Source of the DNA: DUOX01 sp050944015
GTDB taxonomy: Bacteria; Bacillota; Clostridia; Oscillospirales; Oscillospiraceae
Length of the DNA stretch: 21,896 nucleotides
Assembly: GCA_050944015.1 (NCBI GenBank)
Contig: JBMNQG010000037.1
Span: 1-21,896, forward strand
Reading direction: 5' to 3'
Part shown: piece by piece, positions 7,781-15,805 of the stretch
How the letters are laid out: the number at the start of each line of letters is the position of its first letter
How positions within the stretch are numbered: the first letter of the stretch is position 1
Translations under genes and position numbers: made by a program
Notes under the pieces: model-generated
Seen by the model: the letters and a program-made list of their open reading frames with translations, nothing else
Database searches by the model: none
Told to the model about the DNA's origin: nothing

Positions 7781-8241
7781 AATGCTTTGTTTACGCTTTT
7801 CGTGGGATAATATATACAATTAGAACCGAGCGCAATATGAGAATCCACCTTTGTGTTGCCTTTTACGTGATTCTGGCGGGCATTGTCACGGGCATCCGAG
7901 CTGCGGAATGGGCGGCGGTACTTATATGCATAGCCCTTGTATTGTCGGCGGAGTGCCTGAACACCGCCGTTGAGACGGCCTGTAACGCCATACACCCGGG
8001 AAATTCCCACAAGGTAGCCAGGGTAAAGGATATTGCCGCCGGTTCCGTGCTGATATGCGCGGCTTTTTCCGCTGTTGTGGGCGGTGTCATATTCTTTCGG
8101 GCGGAAAAACTGGCAAGAACCGCCCGATTTGCTGCCCAACACCCCTTGGCGGCGGCTGCGATTGTCCTCACATTGCCCGTGTGGATATACTTTATTTTTT
8201 TCAGCAGGAAACTGAAAAATGAGAGGAATCGGTACAAATGA
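7777..8241 (+). CDS. dgkA: Diacylglycerol/undecaprenol kinase family protein (DgkA)
   Basis: A 154-residue integral membrane kinase of the DgkA family; in Gram-positives it phosphorylates undecaprenol to recycle the wall lipid carrier. Start at ATG 7777, overlapping the ybeY stop as ATGA. Visible: YAFRGIIYTIRTERNMRIHL at the amphipathic N terminus, the ECLNTAVE active-site helix (E59, N62, E66), and KDIAAGSV (K84-D85). Oddities: the aspartate that normally follows the NTAxE motif by four residues is Asn70, and there is an extra hydrophobic C-terminal segment (about 125-146), making it longer than the usual 120-130 residues. The neighbouring genes match the conserved ybeY-dgkA-era order. Confidence 0.88.
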   Translation: MKCFVYAFRGIIYTIRTERNMRIHLCVAFYVILAGIVTGIRAAEWAAVLICIALVLSAECLNTAVETACNAIHPGNSHKVARVKDIAAGSVLICAAFSAVVGGVIFFRAEKLARTARFAAQHPLAAAAIVLTLPVWIYFIFFSRKLKNERNRYK

Positions 8242-9128
8242 GCATTACTAAAAATGCAATGATAGCCATAGTGGGACGGCCGAATGTGGGAAAATCCACC
8301 CTGACCAATACGCTGGCGGGTGAAAAAGTGGCCATTGTAACCCACAAGCCCCAGACCACGAGGACCCGAATTACCGCGGTGGTCAACAAGGGGGATACTC
8401 AATTTGTGCTTATGGACACCCCCGGCTTCCACAGGGCCCGGACCAAGTTGGGAGACTATATGGTAAGGGTGGCAGGCGAAAGCATAGCCGGCGTGGATGC
8501 GGTTCTGCTTCTGGTGGAACCCGTCGCTAAGATCGGCGACCTGGAGGCGGAGCGCATTGCCAGGATAAAGAAGGAGAGAGTCCCCGCCGTTCTGTGCATA
8601 AACAAAATCGACACTATTCCCAAAGCGGAGCTTCTTGTCGTTATAGACCTGTACGCAAAGGCCCACGATTTTGACGCAATCATACCCATCTCCGCCCAGT
8701 TTGGAGACGGGGTGGACCTTATCCTGCAGCAGCTCGAAAAGTACGCCGTGGAGGGGCCGCCACTTTTTCCGGAGGGCATCGTCACCGACCAGCCGGAAAA
8801 GCAGATCTGCGCGGAAATTATCCGGGAAAAGCTCCTGCTTTGCCTGGACAAGGAGGTGCCCCACGGCACAGCCGTGGAGGTCGTAAGATTTTCCGAAAGA
8901 GAAAATGGAATAGTCGATTTGGACGTGAACATTTATTGCGAAAAAGCCACCCACAAGGGCATAATCATTGGCAAAAACGGCGCCATGCTAAAAAGGATAG
9001 GCGAGCTGGCGAGAAAGGAAATCGAGGATTTTCTGGGCACGAAGGTTTTCCTTAAGACCTGGGTTAAGGTGAAGGAAAACTGGCGCGACAGCCAGTTCCT
9101 GCTCCGCAATTTTGGATTCAGCGATTAA
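8238..9128 (+). CDS. era: GTPase Era (30S ribosome assembly)
   Basis: A 296-residue GTPase with all G motifs: G1 GRPNVGKS (13-20), G2 around T41-T43, G3 DTPG (60-63), G4 NKID (122-125) and G5 ISAQF (about 151-155). The C-terminal KH domain (about 200-296) carries GIIIGKNGAMLKRIG, which binds the 3' end of 16S rRNA. Full length for the family (about 300). Starts by ATGA overlap with dgkA, so phoH-ybeY-dgkA-era are translationally chained. No cdd gene lies between dgkA and era, unlike Bacillus. Confidence 0.96.
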   Translation: MSITKNAMIAIVGRPNVGKSTLTNTLAGEKVAIVTHKPQTTRTRITAVVNKGDTQFVLMDTPGFHRARTKLGDYMVRVAGESIAGVDAVLLLVEPVAKIGDLEAERIARIKKERVPAVLCINKIDTIPKAELLVVIDLYAKAHDFDAIIPISAQFGDGVDLILQQLEKYAVEGPPLFPEGIVTDQPEKQICAEIIREKLLLCLDKEVPHGTAVEVVRFSERENGIVDLDVNIYCEKATHKGIIIGKNGAMLKRIGELARKEIEDFLGTKVFLKTWVKVKENWRDSQFLLRNFGFSD

Positions 9129-9186
9129 AATTTTCCGGCTATATCTGCGCACCAGGGTGAAAGAATAATACTGGGAGGTGGCAGAT

Positions 9187-9330
9187 TTGACAGGAAAGAT
9201 TTTCTGGGAAGTATTCAAGGATACGGGAGACCCAATTTGCTACCTGCTGTACCGGGCGTCCGAGAATCTTGGCCAGGCGTCCCGCCAGGGACAATCCGCC
9301 GCCTCCGGCGGCGGTGAGCCTTTAGCATAA
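9187..9330 (+). CDS. yqzL: YqzL-like small protein
   Basis: A 47-residue reading frame starting at TTG 9187, with a strong SD GGGAGGTG (9173-9180) 6 nt upstream, ending TAA 9328-9330. The N-terminal part FWEVFKDTGDPICYLLYR resembles the YqzL family pattern (W-x-V-F-x-x-T-G near the start, then a YLLY/F segment). Position between era and recO and the length both match Bacillus yqzL. Function is unknown. The C-terminal third is low complexity (Ser/Ala/Gly) and is encoded over a GC hairpin. Confidence 0.75.
   Translation: MTGKIFWEVFKDTGDPICYLLYRASENLGQASRQGQSAASGGGEPLA
9296..9314 (+). other. GC-rich perfect hairpin at the end of yqzL
   Basis: CCGCCGCC (9296-9303), loop TCC, GGCGGCGG (9307-9314): an 8-bp all-GC stem. 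It is not followed by a T-tract, so it is not a canonical terminator; it could slow ribosomes or polymerase before recO or stabilise an RNA end. Confidence 0.4.
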
Positions 9331-9395
9331 CCCAGGCTCCGATTACCCGAACACCCTTAACTGAGCAGGGAGAACAGGGATGGGGTTTACATAAT

Positions 9396-10145
9396 ATGCA
9401 TGTCACCACTAAAGCTCTCGTCCTCAGGGAGGTTAAATACAGGGAGGCGGACAAGATACTGACGGTTTTGACGGAGAGCGAGGGAAAGCTCACCGTCAAC
9501 GCTAGGGGCGCCCTTAGAAAGGGCAGCAGGATACGGGCTGCCTCTCAGTTTCTGACCTTTTCCGAAATGACGCTTTTCTGCAACAAAGGCAGATGGTCCA
9601 TGGACGAGGCGGAGACCATAGAGCAGTTTTTAGGCGTGCGCCAGGACATTTGCCTGCTGGCACTGGCCAGTTATTTTGCCGAACTTCTGGAGGCGGTATC
9701 CGAAGGGGACAGCGCCAGCCCCGAACTTTTGAGGCTGGGGCTCAACGCCCTTTATGCCCTGAGCCGGGGCTTGTACTCGCCGGAGCACGTCAAATCCGCC
9801 TTCGAGCTGCGCCTCATGTGCCTGTCGGGGTACGAGCCGGAGCTTTCCGCCTGCGGGGTATGCGGAAAGGTTGACATAATATTGCCGGTCTTCAGCTTAA
9901 CGGGAGGAACCGTCTATTGCCGGGAATGCCGGCCTGAGGAGGGGAGTGCCGCCTTGCCCCTTTGCGCGGGCTCCCTTGCTGCCATGAGGCATATCGTGAA
10001 TTCCAATCCGAAAAAGATATTTTCCTTTACCCTTGACGCAGCCGCGCAGAAACGGCTGGGCGACATTTGCGAGGCGTATGTGCGCGAGCAGCTGGAGAGG
10101 GGATTTCGCTCTCTTGACTATTACAAATCCCTGAACTGTTTCTAA
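9396..10145 (+). CDS. recO: DNA repair protein RecO
   Basis: A 249-residue RecFOR-pathway protein: binds single-stranded DNA and helps load RecA. N-terminal OB fold opens with TKALVLREVKYREADKILTVLT; the C-terminal domain has the zinc knuckle C153-x2-C156 ... C175-x2-C178. Full length for the family. The ATG at 9396 has only a weak G-rich SD. A 65-nt spacer separates it from yqzL; 22 nt separate its stop from mutS2. Confidence 0.94.
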   Translation: MHVTTKALVLREVKYREADKILTVLTESEGKLTVNARGALRKGSRIRAASQFLTFSEMTLFCNKGRWSMDEAETIEQFLGVRQDICLLALASYFAELLEAVSEGDSASPELLRLGLNALYALSRGLYSPEHVKSAFELRLMCLSGYEPELSACGVCGKVDIILPVFSLTGGTVYCRECRPEEGSAALPLCAGSLAAMRHIVNSNPKKIFSFTLDAAAQKRLGDICEAYVREQLERGFRSLDYYKSLNCF

Positions 10146-10167
10146 ATAAAAACACGAGGTTTTCTCA

Positions 10168-12543
10168 ATGAATTTATACGAAAAGTCACTTAAAACGCTG
10201 GAGCTTCCCGCGGTGCTGGAGATGCTCTCCAGGGAGGCGGCCAGCCAGCCGGCAAAGGAAAAGGCGCTTTCCGTCCGGCCCAGCGGCGACCCTGCCGAAG
10301 TCAGGCGCAGGCTTGGAGAGACCACCGCAGCCAGGTCAATGATGGCGGTAAAGGGCAGCCCCTCCTTTTCCGGAGTCAAGGACGTGCGCTCCGCCCTGGC
10401 CCGGGCTGACATGGGCGGAATGCTCAACCCCAGGGAACTGCTGGATATTGCCGGAGTGCTACAGTCCGCCCGCCTTGTCCGCTCATACGGGGAAGGGGAC
10501 AGGTCCCAGCCCACTGAGATAGATTATCTTTTCCGCTCGCTTCGGACCAACCGGTTTCTGGAGGATAAGATAACGGGCTGCATAACTGAGGAAGAGGAGA
10601 TTGCCGACTCTGCCAGCCCGGAACTGGCCTCCATACGCCGGCTGATACGGGCCACCAACTCCAGAATCCGGGAGACGCTGCAGAAGATTATTTCGTCCCC
10701 TTCGTATTCAAAGGTTCTTCAGGAACCCATCATCACAACCAGGTCGGAGCGCTACGTGGTGCCGGTAAAGGCCGAGCACAAGGGGGCGGTTCCCGGCCTT
10801 GTCCACGATGTTTCCGCCAGCGGCGCCACGCTGTTTATAGAGCCCATGGCGGTGGTAAAGGCCAACAACGAGCTGCGGGAGCTCAGGGCAAAGGAAAAGC
10901 AGGAGATTGAGCGCATACTCATGGAGCTCTCCGCAGACTGCGCAGCCCAAAAGGACGATATTGCCAGCGATTTCAGCCTGCTGGTGGAGCTTGACGTCAT
11001 TTTTGCCAAGGCGAAGCTAAGTTACAAGCTGAAGTGCACGGAGCCCGTCATTTCGGAAACGGGGCTTAAGCTGAGGCAGGCAAGGCATCCGCTGCTGAAC
11101 CAGGAGACGGCGGTGCCCATAGACGTGGAGCTGGGGGACGGGTTCGATACCCTTGTAATCACCGGTCCCAACACCGGCGGAAAGACGGTTTCCCTTAAAA
11201 CCATTGGGCTTCTCAGCGTAATGGCCCAGTGCGGGCTGCACATACCCGCCTCCGACGGCAGCAGCCTGCCGGTTTTCAAGGCGGTTCTGGCGGACATAGG
11301 CGACGAGCAGAGCATTCAGCAGTCCCTGTCCACGTTTTCATCCCATATGACCAATATCGTGAACATCCTGAGGGAGTGCGGCCCGGATACCCTGCTGCTT
11401 TTCGACGAGCTGGGGGCGGGCACCGACCCCGTGGAGGGGGCTGCCCTTGCCATAGCGATTATTGAGTACGCCCGGAAGCGCGGCTCCCTAATTGCCGCCA
11501 CCACCCACTATGCGGAACTTAAGGTCTACGCCACTTCCTCCCCCGGAGTGCAGAACGCCTCCTGCGAGTTTGACATTGAGACTCTGCAGCCCACCTACAG
11601 GCTCCTGCTGGGAATACCGGGCAAGTCCAACGCCTTTGCCATATCGGAGAGGCTGGGGATGCCCGAGGAAATCATAGAAGACTCCAAGGGCAGAGTGGGA
11701 ATTGAAAGCGCCAGTTTCGAGGAGACTATAGAAAAACTGGAGCAGGCCAGGCAATTAATTGAAAGGGACAGGCTGGAGGAGGCGAAGAAGCTCCGGGAGA
11801 CCGAGGAAAATCTTAAAAAATCGGAGCAAATGCGCCGCGAACTGGCAGTGCGCCTGGAAAAGGCCGAGGAAAGGGCGAGGCGCGAGGCGGAGCGGATACT
11901 GGAGGAGGCCCGCCGTGAGGCGGAGGAGGTATTCGCCCAGCTGGATGAAATGCGGAAACGTCAGGCCAAGGAAGAGGATTACCAGCGCATTAACGAGGCC
12001 AGGGCGCTGCTCCGTAGAAAGCTGAACGAGGCGGAGGAGCGCCTGACGGCACGGAAAAGGAAACCGGTCCGGGAGCAGCAGCCTTCCAGGCCCGTGCGGC
12101 CCGGCGATACGGTGGAAATCCTGCCAATGGGAATCAAGGCCACGGTCATATCCGTAGACCCGGAGAGGGGGCTGGAGCTCCAGGCGGGAATCATGCGGGT
12201 TACGGCGAAGGAATCCGAGGTCCTGCTTTTGGAGGATGAACCAGCAAATAAGCTGGAAAAGTATATTAAATCGGGAACTTCAAAGCTCAATACCGCCTCG
12301 GTGAGCCCGGAACTGGACATCCGCGGAATGATGACGGACGAGGCCATACCGGTATTGGAGCGGTACCTGGACAGCGCGGCAATGGCGAATCTAAGCAGCG
12401 TCACCATTATTCACGGCAAGGGGACGGGCGCTTTGCGCCAGGCCGTACACGACAGCCTTAAAAGGAACAAGGTGGTGAAAGGTTTTAGGCTTGGCCGCTT
12501 CGGCGAAGGAGAAACTGGAGTTACTATTGTAGAACTGAAGTAA
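10168..12543 (+). CDS. mutS2: Endonuclease MutS2
   Basis: A 791-residue MutS-family ATPase lacking the mismatch-recognition domain, as MutS2 does. Order: clamp/core region (about 1-290, including the ERYVVPVKAEHKGAVPG block), ATPase with Walker A GPNTGGKT (about 333-340) and Walker B LLLFDELGAGTD (about 409-420) followed by the ATTHYAELK block, a long charged coiled coil (about 515-640), a KOW-like segment (PGDTVEILPMG), and a C-terminal Smr nuclease domain (about 714-791) with LDIRGMM and the HGKGTGALR motif. Established roles: suppression of recombination and rescue of collided ribosomes (RqcU in Bacillus). No terminator is evident after its stop. Confidence 0.96.
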   Translation: MNLYEKSLKTLELPAVLEMLSREAASQPAKEKALSVRPSGDPAEVRRRLGETTAARSMMAVKGSPSFSGVKDVRSALARADMGGMLNPRELLDIAGVLQSARLVRSYGEGDRSQPTEIDYLFRSLRTNRFLEDKITGCITEEEEIADSASPELASIRRLIRATNSRIRETLQKIISSPSYSKVLQEPIITTRSERYVVPVKAEHKGAVPGLVHDVSASGATLFIEPMAVVKANNELRELRAKEKQEIERILMELSADCAAQKDDIASDFSLLVELDVIFAKAKLSYKLKCTEPVISETGLKLRQARHPLLNQETAVPIDVELGDGFDTLVITGPNTGGKTVSLKTIGLLSVMAQCGLHIPASDGSSLPVFKAVLADIGDEQSIQQSLSTFSSHMTNIVNILRECGPDTLLLFDELGAGTDPVEGAALAIAIIEYARKRGSLIAATTHYAELKVYATSSPGVQNASCEFDIETLQPTYRLLLGIPGKSNAFAISERLGMPEEIIEDSKGRVGIESASFEETIEKLEQARQLIERDRLEEAKKLRETEENLKKSEQMRRELAVRLEKAEERARREAERILEEARREAEEVFAQLDEMRKRQAKEEDYQRINEARALLRRKLNEAEERLTARKRKPVREQQPSRPVRPGDTVEILPMGIKATVISVDPERGLELQAGIMRVTAKESEVLLLEDEPANKLEKYIKSGTSKLNTASVSPELDIRGMMTDEAIPVLERYLDSAAMANLSSVTIIHGKGTGALRQAVHDSLKRNKVVKGFRLGRFGEGETGVTIVELK

Positions 12544-12577
12544 AATAAACTTTTCTGCATTTAAAATACCTGTGCAA

Positions 12578-12595
12578 TTTACCAAAATAGGTAAA
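12578..12595. promoter_or_regulatory. Inverted repeat just upstream of the ptsH promoter
   Basis: TTTACC (12578-12583) and GGTAAA (12590-12595) are perfect 6-bp arms around AAAATA, ending 5 bp before the -35 box. It could be a regulator site; it is short and AT-rich, so chance is possible. Confidence 0.25.
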
Positions 12596-12600
12596 ATCAG

Positions 12601-12629
12601 TTGACGATAAAATATTGTTTTGATAGAAT
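12601..12629 (+). promoter_or_regulatory. Sigma-A promoter for ptsH
   Basis: TTGACG (12601-12606), a 17-bp spacer and TAGAAT (12624-12629). Each box matches consensus at 5 of 6 positions. The start point would be near 12636, upstream of the SD AAAGGAG (12657-12663). This also excludes the in-frame TTG at 12601 as a start, because it is the -35 box. Confidence 0.72.
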
Positions 12630-12672
12630 GATAACAATAGAAGTCTTCAATAAAAAAAAGGAGTGGGCATGG

Positions 12673-12936
12673 ATGGTAATCCGGGAGGTTCTTATAAATA
12701 ATCAGGTTGGGCTGCATGCCAGACCGGCAACTTTCTTCATACAGAAAGCAAACGAGTTTAGGAGCAGCATCTGGATTGAAAAGGGCGAACGCAGAGTAAA
12801 CGCAAAAAGTCTCCTCGGTGTCCTCTCTCTGGGTATCGTCAAAGGAACGACCATAAACATAATTGCCGACGGGTCTGACGAAGTAGAAGCCATCAACACT
12901 CTGTCAGAGCTAATTGCCTCTGATTTTTCGGAATAG
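12673..12936 (+). CDS. ptsH: HPr-family phosphocarrier protein
   Basis: An 87-residue HPr: carries phosphate from enzyme I to sugar-specific EIIA proteins of the PTS. Start at ATG 12673 is fixed by the SD AAAGGAG 9 nt upstream and by numbering: the active histidine in GLHARPA is then His15 and the regulatory serine in NAKSLLG is Ser46, both at the canonical positions. Having both residues argues for HPr rather than Crh, which lacks His15, and suggests HPr-kinase control of carbon catabolite repression. Own promoter and own terminator: a single-gene unit. Confidence 0.92.
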   Translation: MVIREVLINNQVGLHARPATFFIQKANEFRSSIWIEKGERRVNAKSLLGVLSLGIVKGTTINIIADGSDEVEAINTLSELIASDFSE

Positions 12937-12957
12937 TATTAAACCCTGAATATCCAA

Positions 12958-12990
12958 GGGCGTGTTTGAAAACACGCCCTTTCTTTCTAT
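12958..12990 (+). terminator. Intrinsic terminator after ptsH
   Basis: GGGCGTGTT (12958-12966), loop TGAA, AACACGCCC (12971-12979) and then TTTCTTTCTAT. A 9-bp GC-rich stem 21 nt after the ptsH stop. Its loop and T-tract overlap a predicted promoter for the following transporter. Confidence 0.8.
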
Positions 12991-12993
12991 AAA
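12966..12993 (+). promoter_or_regulatory. Sigma-A promoter for the DMT transporter, nested in the terminator
   Basis: TTGAAA (12966-12971), 16-bp spacer, TATAAA (12988-12993); 5 of 6 matches in each box. The -35 is formed by the terminator loop region and the -10 begins at the end of the T-tract. Predicted start near 13000, about 45 nt before GTG 13046. Confidence 0.5.
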
Positions 12994-13045
12994 CCATTAT
13001 TGCTGGCGGGCCGGCGCCTGCCTGTTTCAAGGAGCTGCGTATCAG

Positions 13046-13906
13046 GTGAAAACTCTTTCGGAAAGGAACGTGGCGATACTCCAAATGCTGATTTGCGCCA
13101 CCCTGTGGAGTATTGCGGGAATATTCATAAAGCTTATCCCATGGAGCCCCTTTGTAATATCGGGAGCGCGAAGCGCGGTGGCTGGAATAGTGGTGTTCGC
13201 TTACATCAAACTCAAAAAACTGCCCGTCATAACAAACAGAAAAACCCTTATATCCGGCCTTATAATGTGCTTTGTCTACACCTGTTTCGTGGTTGCCAAC
13301 AAGCTCACAACGGCCGCCAACGCCATAGTGCTGCAGTTTACGGCCCCGGTTTTTATAATGGTCTTTTCCGCCCTGTTATTTAAGCAGAAGTTCAGCAGGG
13401 CGGACCTGCTGGCGGTTGTTTTCACCCTTGCGGGGATTTCCCTGTTTTTCCTGGACCAGCTTACTCCCGGCCATCTTCTCGGCAACATAGTCGGCATATT
13501 CGCCGGCATGTTCATGGCGGGTATGTATATCACCATAGGCAATGCCGACAGTACCGAGCGGATGAGCTGCGTTTTTTTCGGGCAGGTTATGACCGCTCTT
13601 GTGTCGGTGCCCTTTATCTTTATTACAAAACCCCAGGTCGCGGCGGTCCCTTTGCTGTCCATACTTATTCTGGGCGTATTTCAGCTTGGCATCCCGTACA
13701 TACTCTTTGTGAAAGCCGCGGAACACTGCCCGCCTCTGGCATGCTCGCTGTTGGGGGCCATGGAGCCGCTGCTTAATCCCGTATGGGTTGCCATATTCGA
13801 CGGAGAGAAGCCGGGGATTTTTGCCCTGTTCGGAGGAATAATTGTGGTGGCCACCGTGACCCTGTGGTGCGTGTTCGGAAATAAAAATTCCCAGACCAGC
13901 AGTTGA
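13046..13906 (+). CDS. DMT-superfamily transporter (EamA domain)
   Basis: A 286-residue ten-helix permease of the drug/metabolite transporter superfamily with two EamA repeats (about 7-135 and 150-280). Seen: LQMLICATLWSIAGIFIKLI at the first helix and AEHCPPLACSLLGAMEPLLN, the characteristic loop-helix of the second repeat. The substrate cannot be inferred. GTG 13046 is chosen because AAGGAG (13029-13034) lies 11 nt before it; upstream in-frame codons run back into the ptsH terminator. It is a solo gene between ptsH and uvrC, likely with its own promoter. Confidence 0.87.
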   Translation: MKTLSERNVAILQMLICATLWSIAGIFIKLIPWSPFVISGARSAVAGIVVFAYIKLKKLPVITNRKTLISGLIMCFVYTCFVVANKLTTAANAIVLQFTAPVFIMVFSALLFKQKFSRADLLAVVFTLAGISLFFLDQLTPGHLLGNIVGIFAGMFMAGMYITIGNADSTERMSCVFFGQVMTALVSVPFIFITKPQVAAVPLLSILILGVFQLGIPYILFVKAAEHCPPLACSLLGAMEPLLNPVWVAIFDGEKPGIFALFGGIIVVATVTLWCVFGNKNSQTSS

Positions 13907-13935
13907 TTATTAGCTCCGCCTGAGAGGTTGTTGCA

Positions 13936-15753
13936 ATGATTGAGGTTCTGCGCGAAAAGGCCAATAACCTGCCCCTGCTGCCAGGCGTTTATATCATGAA
14001 GGACAGCAGAGGAGAGGTCATTTACGTGGGGAAGGCAAAACAGCTTAAAAACCGCGTAAGCAGCTATTTTAAAGGGGAACACGACCCCAAAACGGAGGCA
14101 ATGGTGTCCAAGGTCGCGGATTTCGATGTTATCGTAACCAATTCGGAGCTGGAGGCCCTGGTGCTGGAAAACTCCCTGATTAAGCGGCACCAGCCCCGAT
14201 ACAACATCCTGCTGCGGGACGACAAGGGCTACCCATTTATAAGGCTTGACGTTCAAAGCGAGTATCCCACCTTTACCATAACCAACAAAATTGCCAGGGA
14301 CGGGGCCAGATATTTCGGCCCTTACGGCGGCAGGAACGTTACAAGGGAAATAATAGACACATTATGCAAAGCCTTGAAATTACCTACCTGCAACCGGAAG
14401 TTCCCAAGGGACATTGGTAAAGACCGTCCCTGCCTGAACTATCATATGGGCGCCTGCGCAGGCTACTGCCTGGAGGGCCGCTCGGCGGAGGAGTACCGCC
14501 GCTCCATAAGGGAGGCGGAGATGATTCTGGACGGAAAAACGGACGAGCTTACCAGGGAGCTTGAGGAAAAAATGATGCAGGCGGCGGAGGAAATGCGCTT
14601 TGAGCTGGCTGCGGAGTACCGGGACAGGCTCCGGGCAATAGCCGGCCTGCGTAACCGCCAGAGGGTTATCGGGGCTGCCATAGCGGACACCGACGCGGTG
14701 GGCATTTTCCGTGGCGCAAAATTCTGCTTTACCGTGCTGCACTATTTGGACGGGGAGCTGGCCGGGAAGGATTACGAACTAATGGAAGAGCCCCTGGAAT
14801 CCGACGCCGAGGCTATATCCGGCCTTGTCCGGCAATACTACACCATAAGAGGCGCCTGGCCCAGCGTAATACTCCTGCCCGTCGAAATAGAGGACAGGGA
14901 GCCCCTGGAGCAGCTTCTCACCCAGGCGGCGGGCAGAAAAGTAAGAATAGAGACCCCCAAGCGGGGTGACAGGCTAAAACTGGTGGAGGCCGCCGTACTG
15001 AACGCCAGGGAGGAGTGCCTGCGTTCCACCACCGCCGCTCAGCGCCGCCTGAAAACCCTGGAGTGGCTCCAGAATACCCTGGAGCTGCCTAGGCTGCCGG
15101 AGCGGATTGAAGCTTTTGACATATCCAACCTGGGAAACGACGGCGTTGTGGCCGCCATGACGGTATTCTGGCGGGGCAGGCCGCTGAAAAGGGAGTACCG
15201 GAAGTTTAAAATCAAAGAGATTGAAGGACAGGACGACTATCACAGCATGCAGGAGGTCCTCTCCAGGAGGTTCAGGCGCTATCTGGAGGGGGACGAGAAG
15301 TTCGGCACCCTGCCGGACCTGCTGCTGATAGACGGCGGCGCCGCCCATGCCGGCGCAGCTGAGGAGGTATTGGGGGAACTGGGCATCAACCTGCCTGTGT
15401 TCGGCATGGTAAAGGACCATCGCCACCGCACCCGGGGGCTTATCACGGCCCAGGGAAATGAGATTGGGCTTTCCGGCAATCCCGCGGTGTTTGCCTTAAT
15501 CGTGAACATACAGGAGGAAACGCACAGGTTCGCCATCGAATACCAGCGCTCCCTGCGCTCCGTGAGCCTCGGTTCGGAACTGGACCGGATTAAGGGTGTG
15601 GGGGAAAAGCGGCGAAGCGCACTTTTGCGCCAATTCAAGACCATAAAAGCCATACGGGAAGCCACATTTGAAGAACTCTGCCAGGCAGTGCCCAGAAATA
15701 CCGCACAAGCGGTGTGGGAGCATTTCCATGGACCGAAGGACGAAGAGTCCTGA
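13936..15753 (+). CDS. uvrC: Excinuclease ABC subunit UvrC
   Basis: A 605-residue dual-incision nuclease of nucleotide excision repair. Order: GIY-YIG nuclease domain (GVYIMKDSRGEVIYVGKA, about 15-32, 3' incision), the Cys-rich segment with CNRKF, RPCLNYHMGACAGYC, UVR/UvrB-interaction motif (about 200-240), the RNase H-like endonuclease domain (FDISNLGNDG and LLLIDGGAAH, 5' incision) and a C-terminal helix-hairpin-helix (IKGVGEKRRSALL). Complete length for the family. 29 nt separate it from the transporter; no uvrA/uvrB in the window. Confidence 0.96.
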   Translation: MIEVLREKANNLPLLPGVYIMKDSRGEVIYVGKAKQLKNRVSSYFKGEHDPKTEAMVSKVADFDVIVTNSELEALVLENSLIKRHQPRYNILLRDDKGYPFIRLDVQSEYPTFTITNKIARDGARYFGPYGGRNVTREIIDTLCKALKLPTCNRKFPRDIGKDRPCLNYHMGACAGYCLEGRSAEEYRRSIREAEMILDGKTDELTRELEEKMMQAAEEMRFELAAEYRDRLRAIAGLRNRQRVIGAAIADTDAVGIFRGAKFCFTVLHYLDGELAGKDYELMEEPLESDAEAISGLVRQYYTIRGAWPSVILLPVEIEDREPLEQLLTQAAGRKVRIETPKRGDRLKLVEAAVLNAREECLRSTTAAQRRLKTLEWLQNTLELPRLPERIEAFDISNLGNDGVVAAMTVFWRGRPLKREYRKFKIKEIEGQDDYHSMQEVLSRRFRRYLEGDEKFGTLPDLLLIDGGAAHAGAAEEVLGELGINLPVFGMVKDHRHRTRGLITAQGNEIGLSGNPAVFALIVNIQEETHRFAIEYQRSLRSVSLGSELDRIKGVGEKRRSALLRQFKTIKAIREATFEELCQAVPRNTAQAVWEHFHGPKDEES

Positions 15754-15805
15754 CAAGGCGCCGTGTGGCCGGCAGATTAAAATCATACAGGGGAAGGGAT
15801 AGAAA

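Noticed and set aside
7863..8954. Long open frame on the minus strand opposite dgkA and era
   Set aside because: It spans two well-identified genes and their overlap; composition is that of a shadow frame and it has no recognisable domain.
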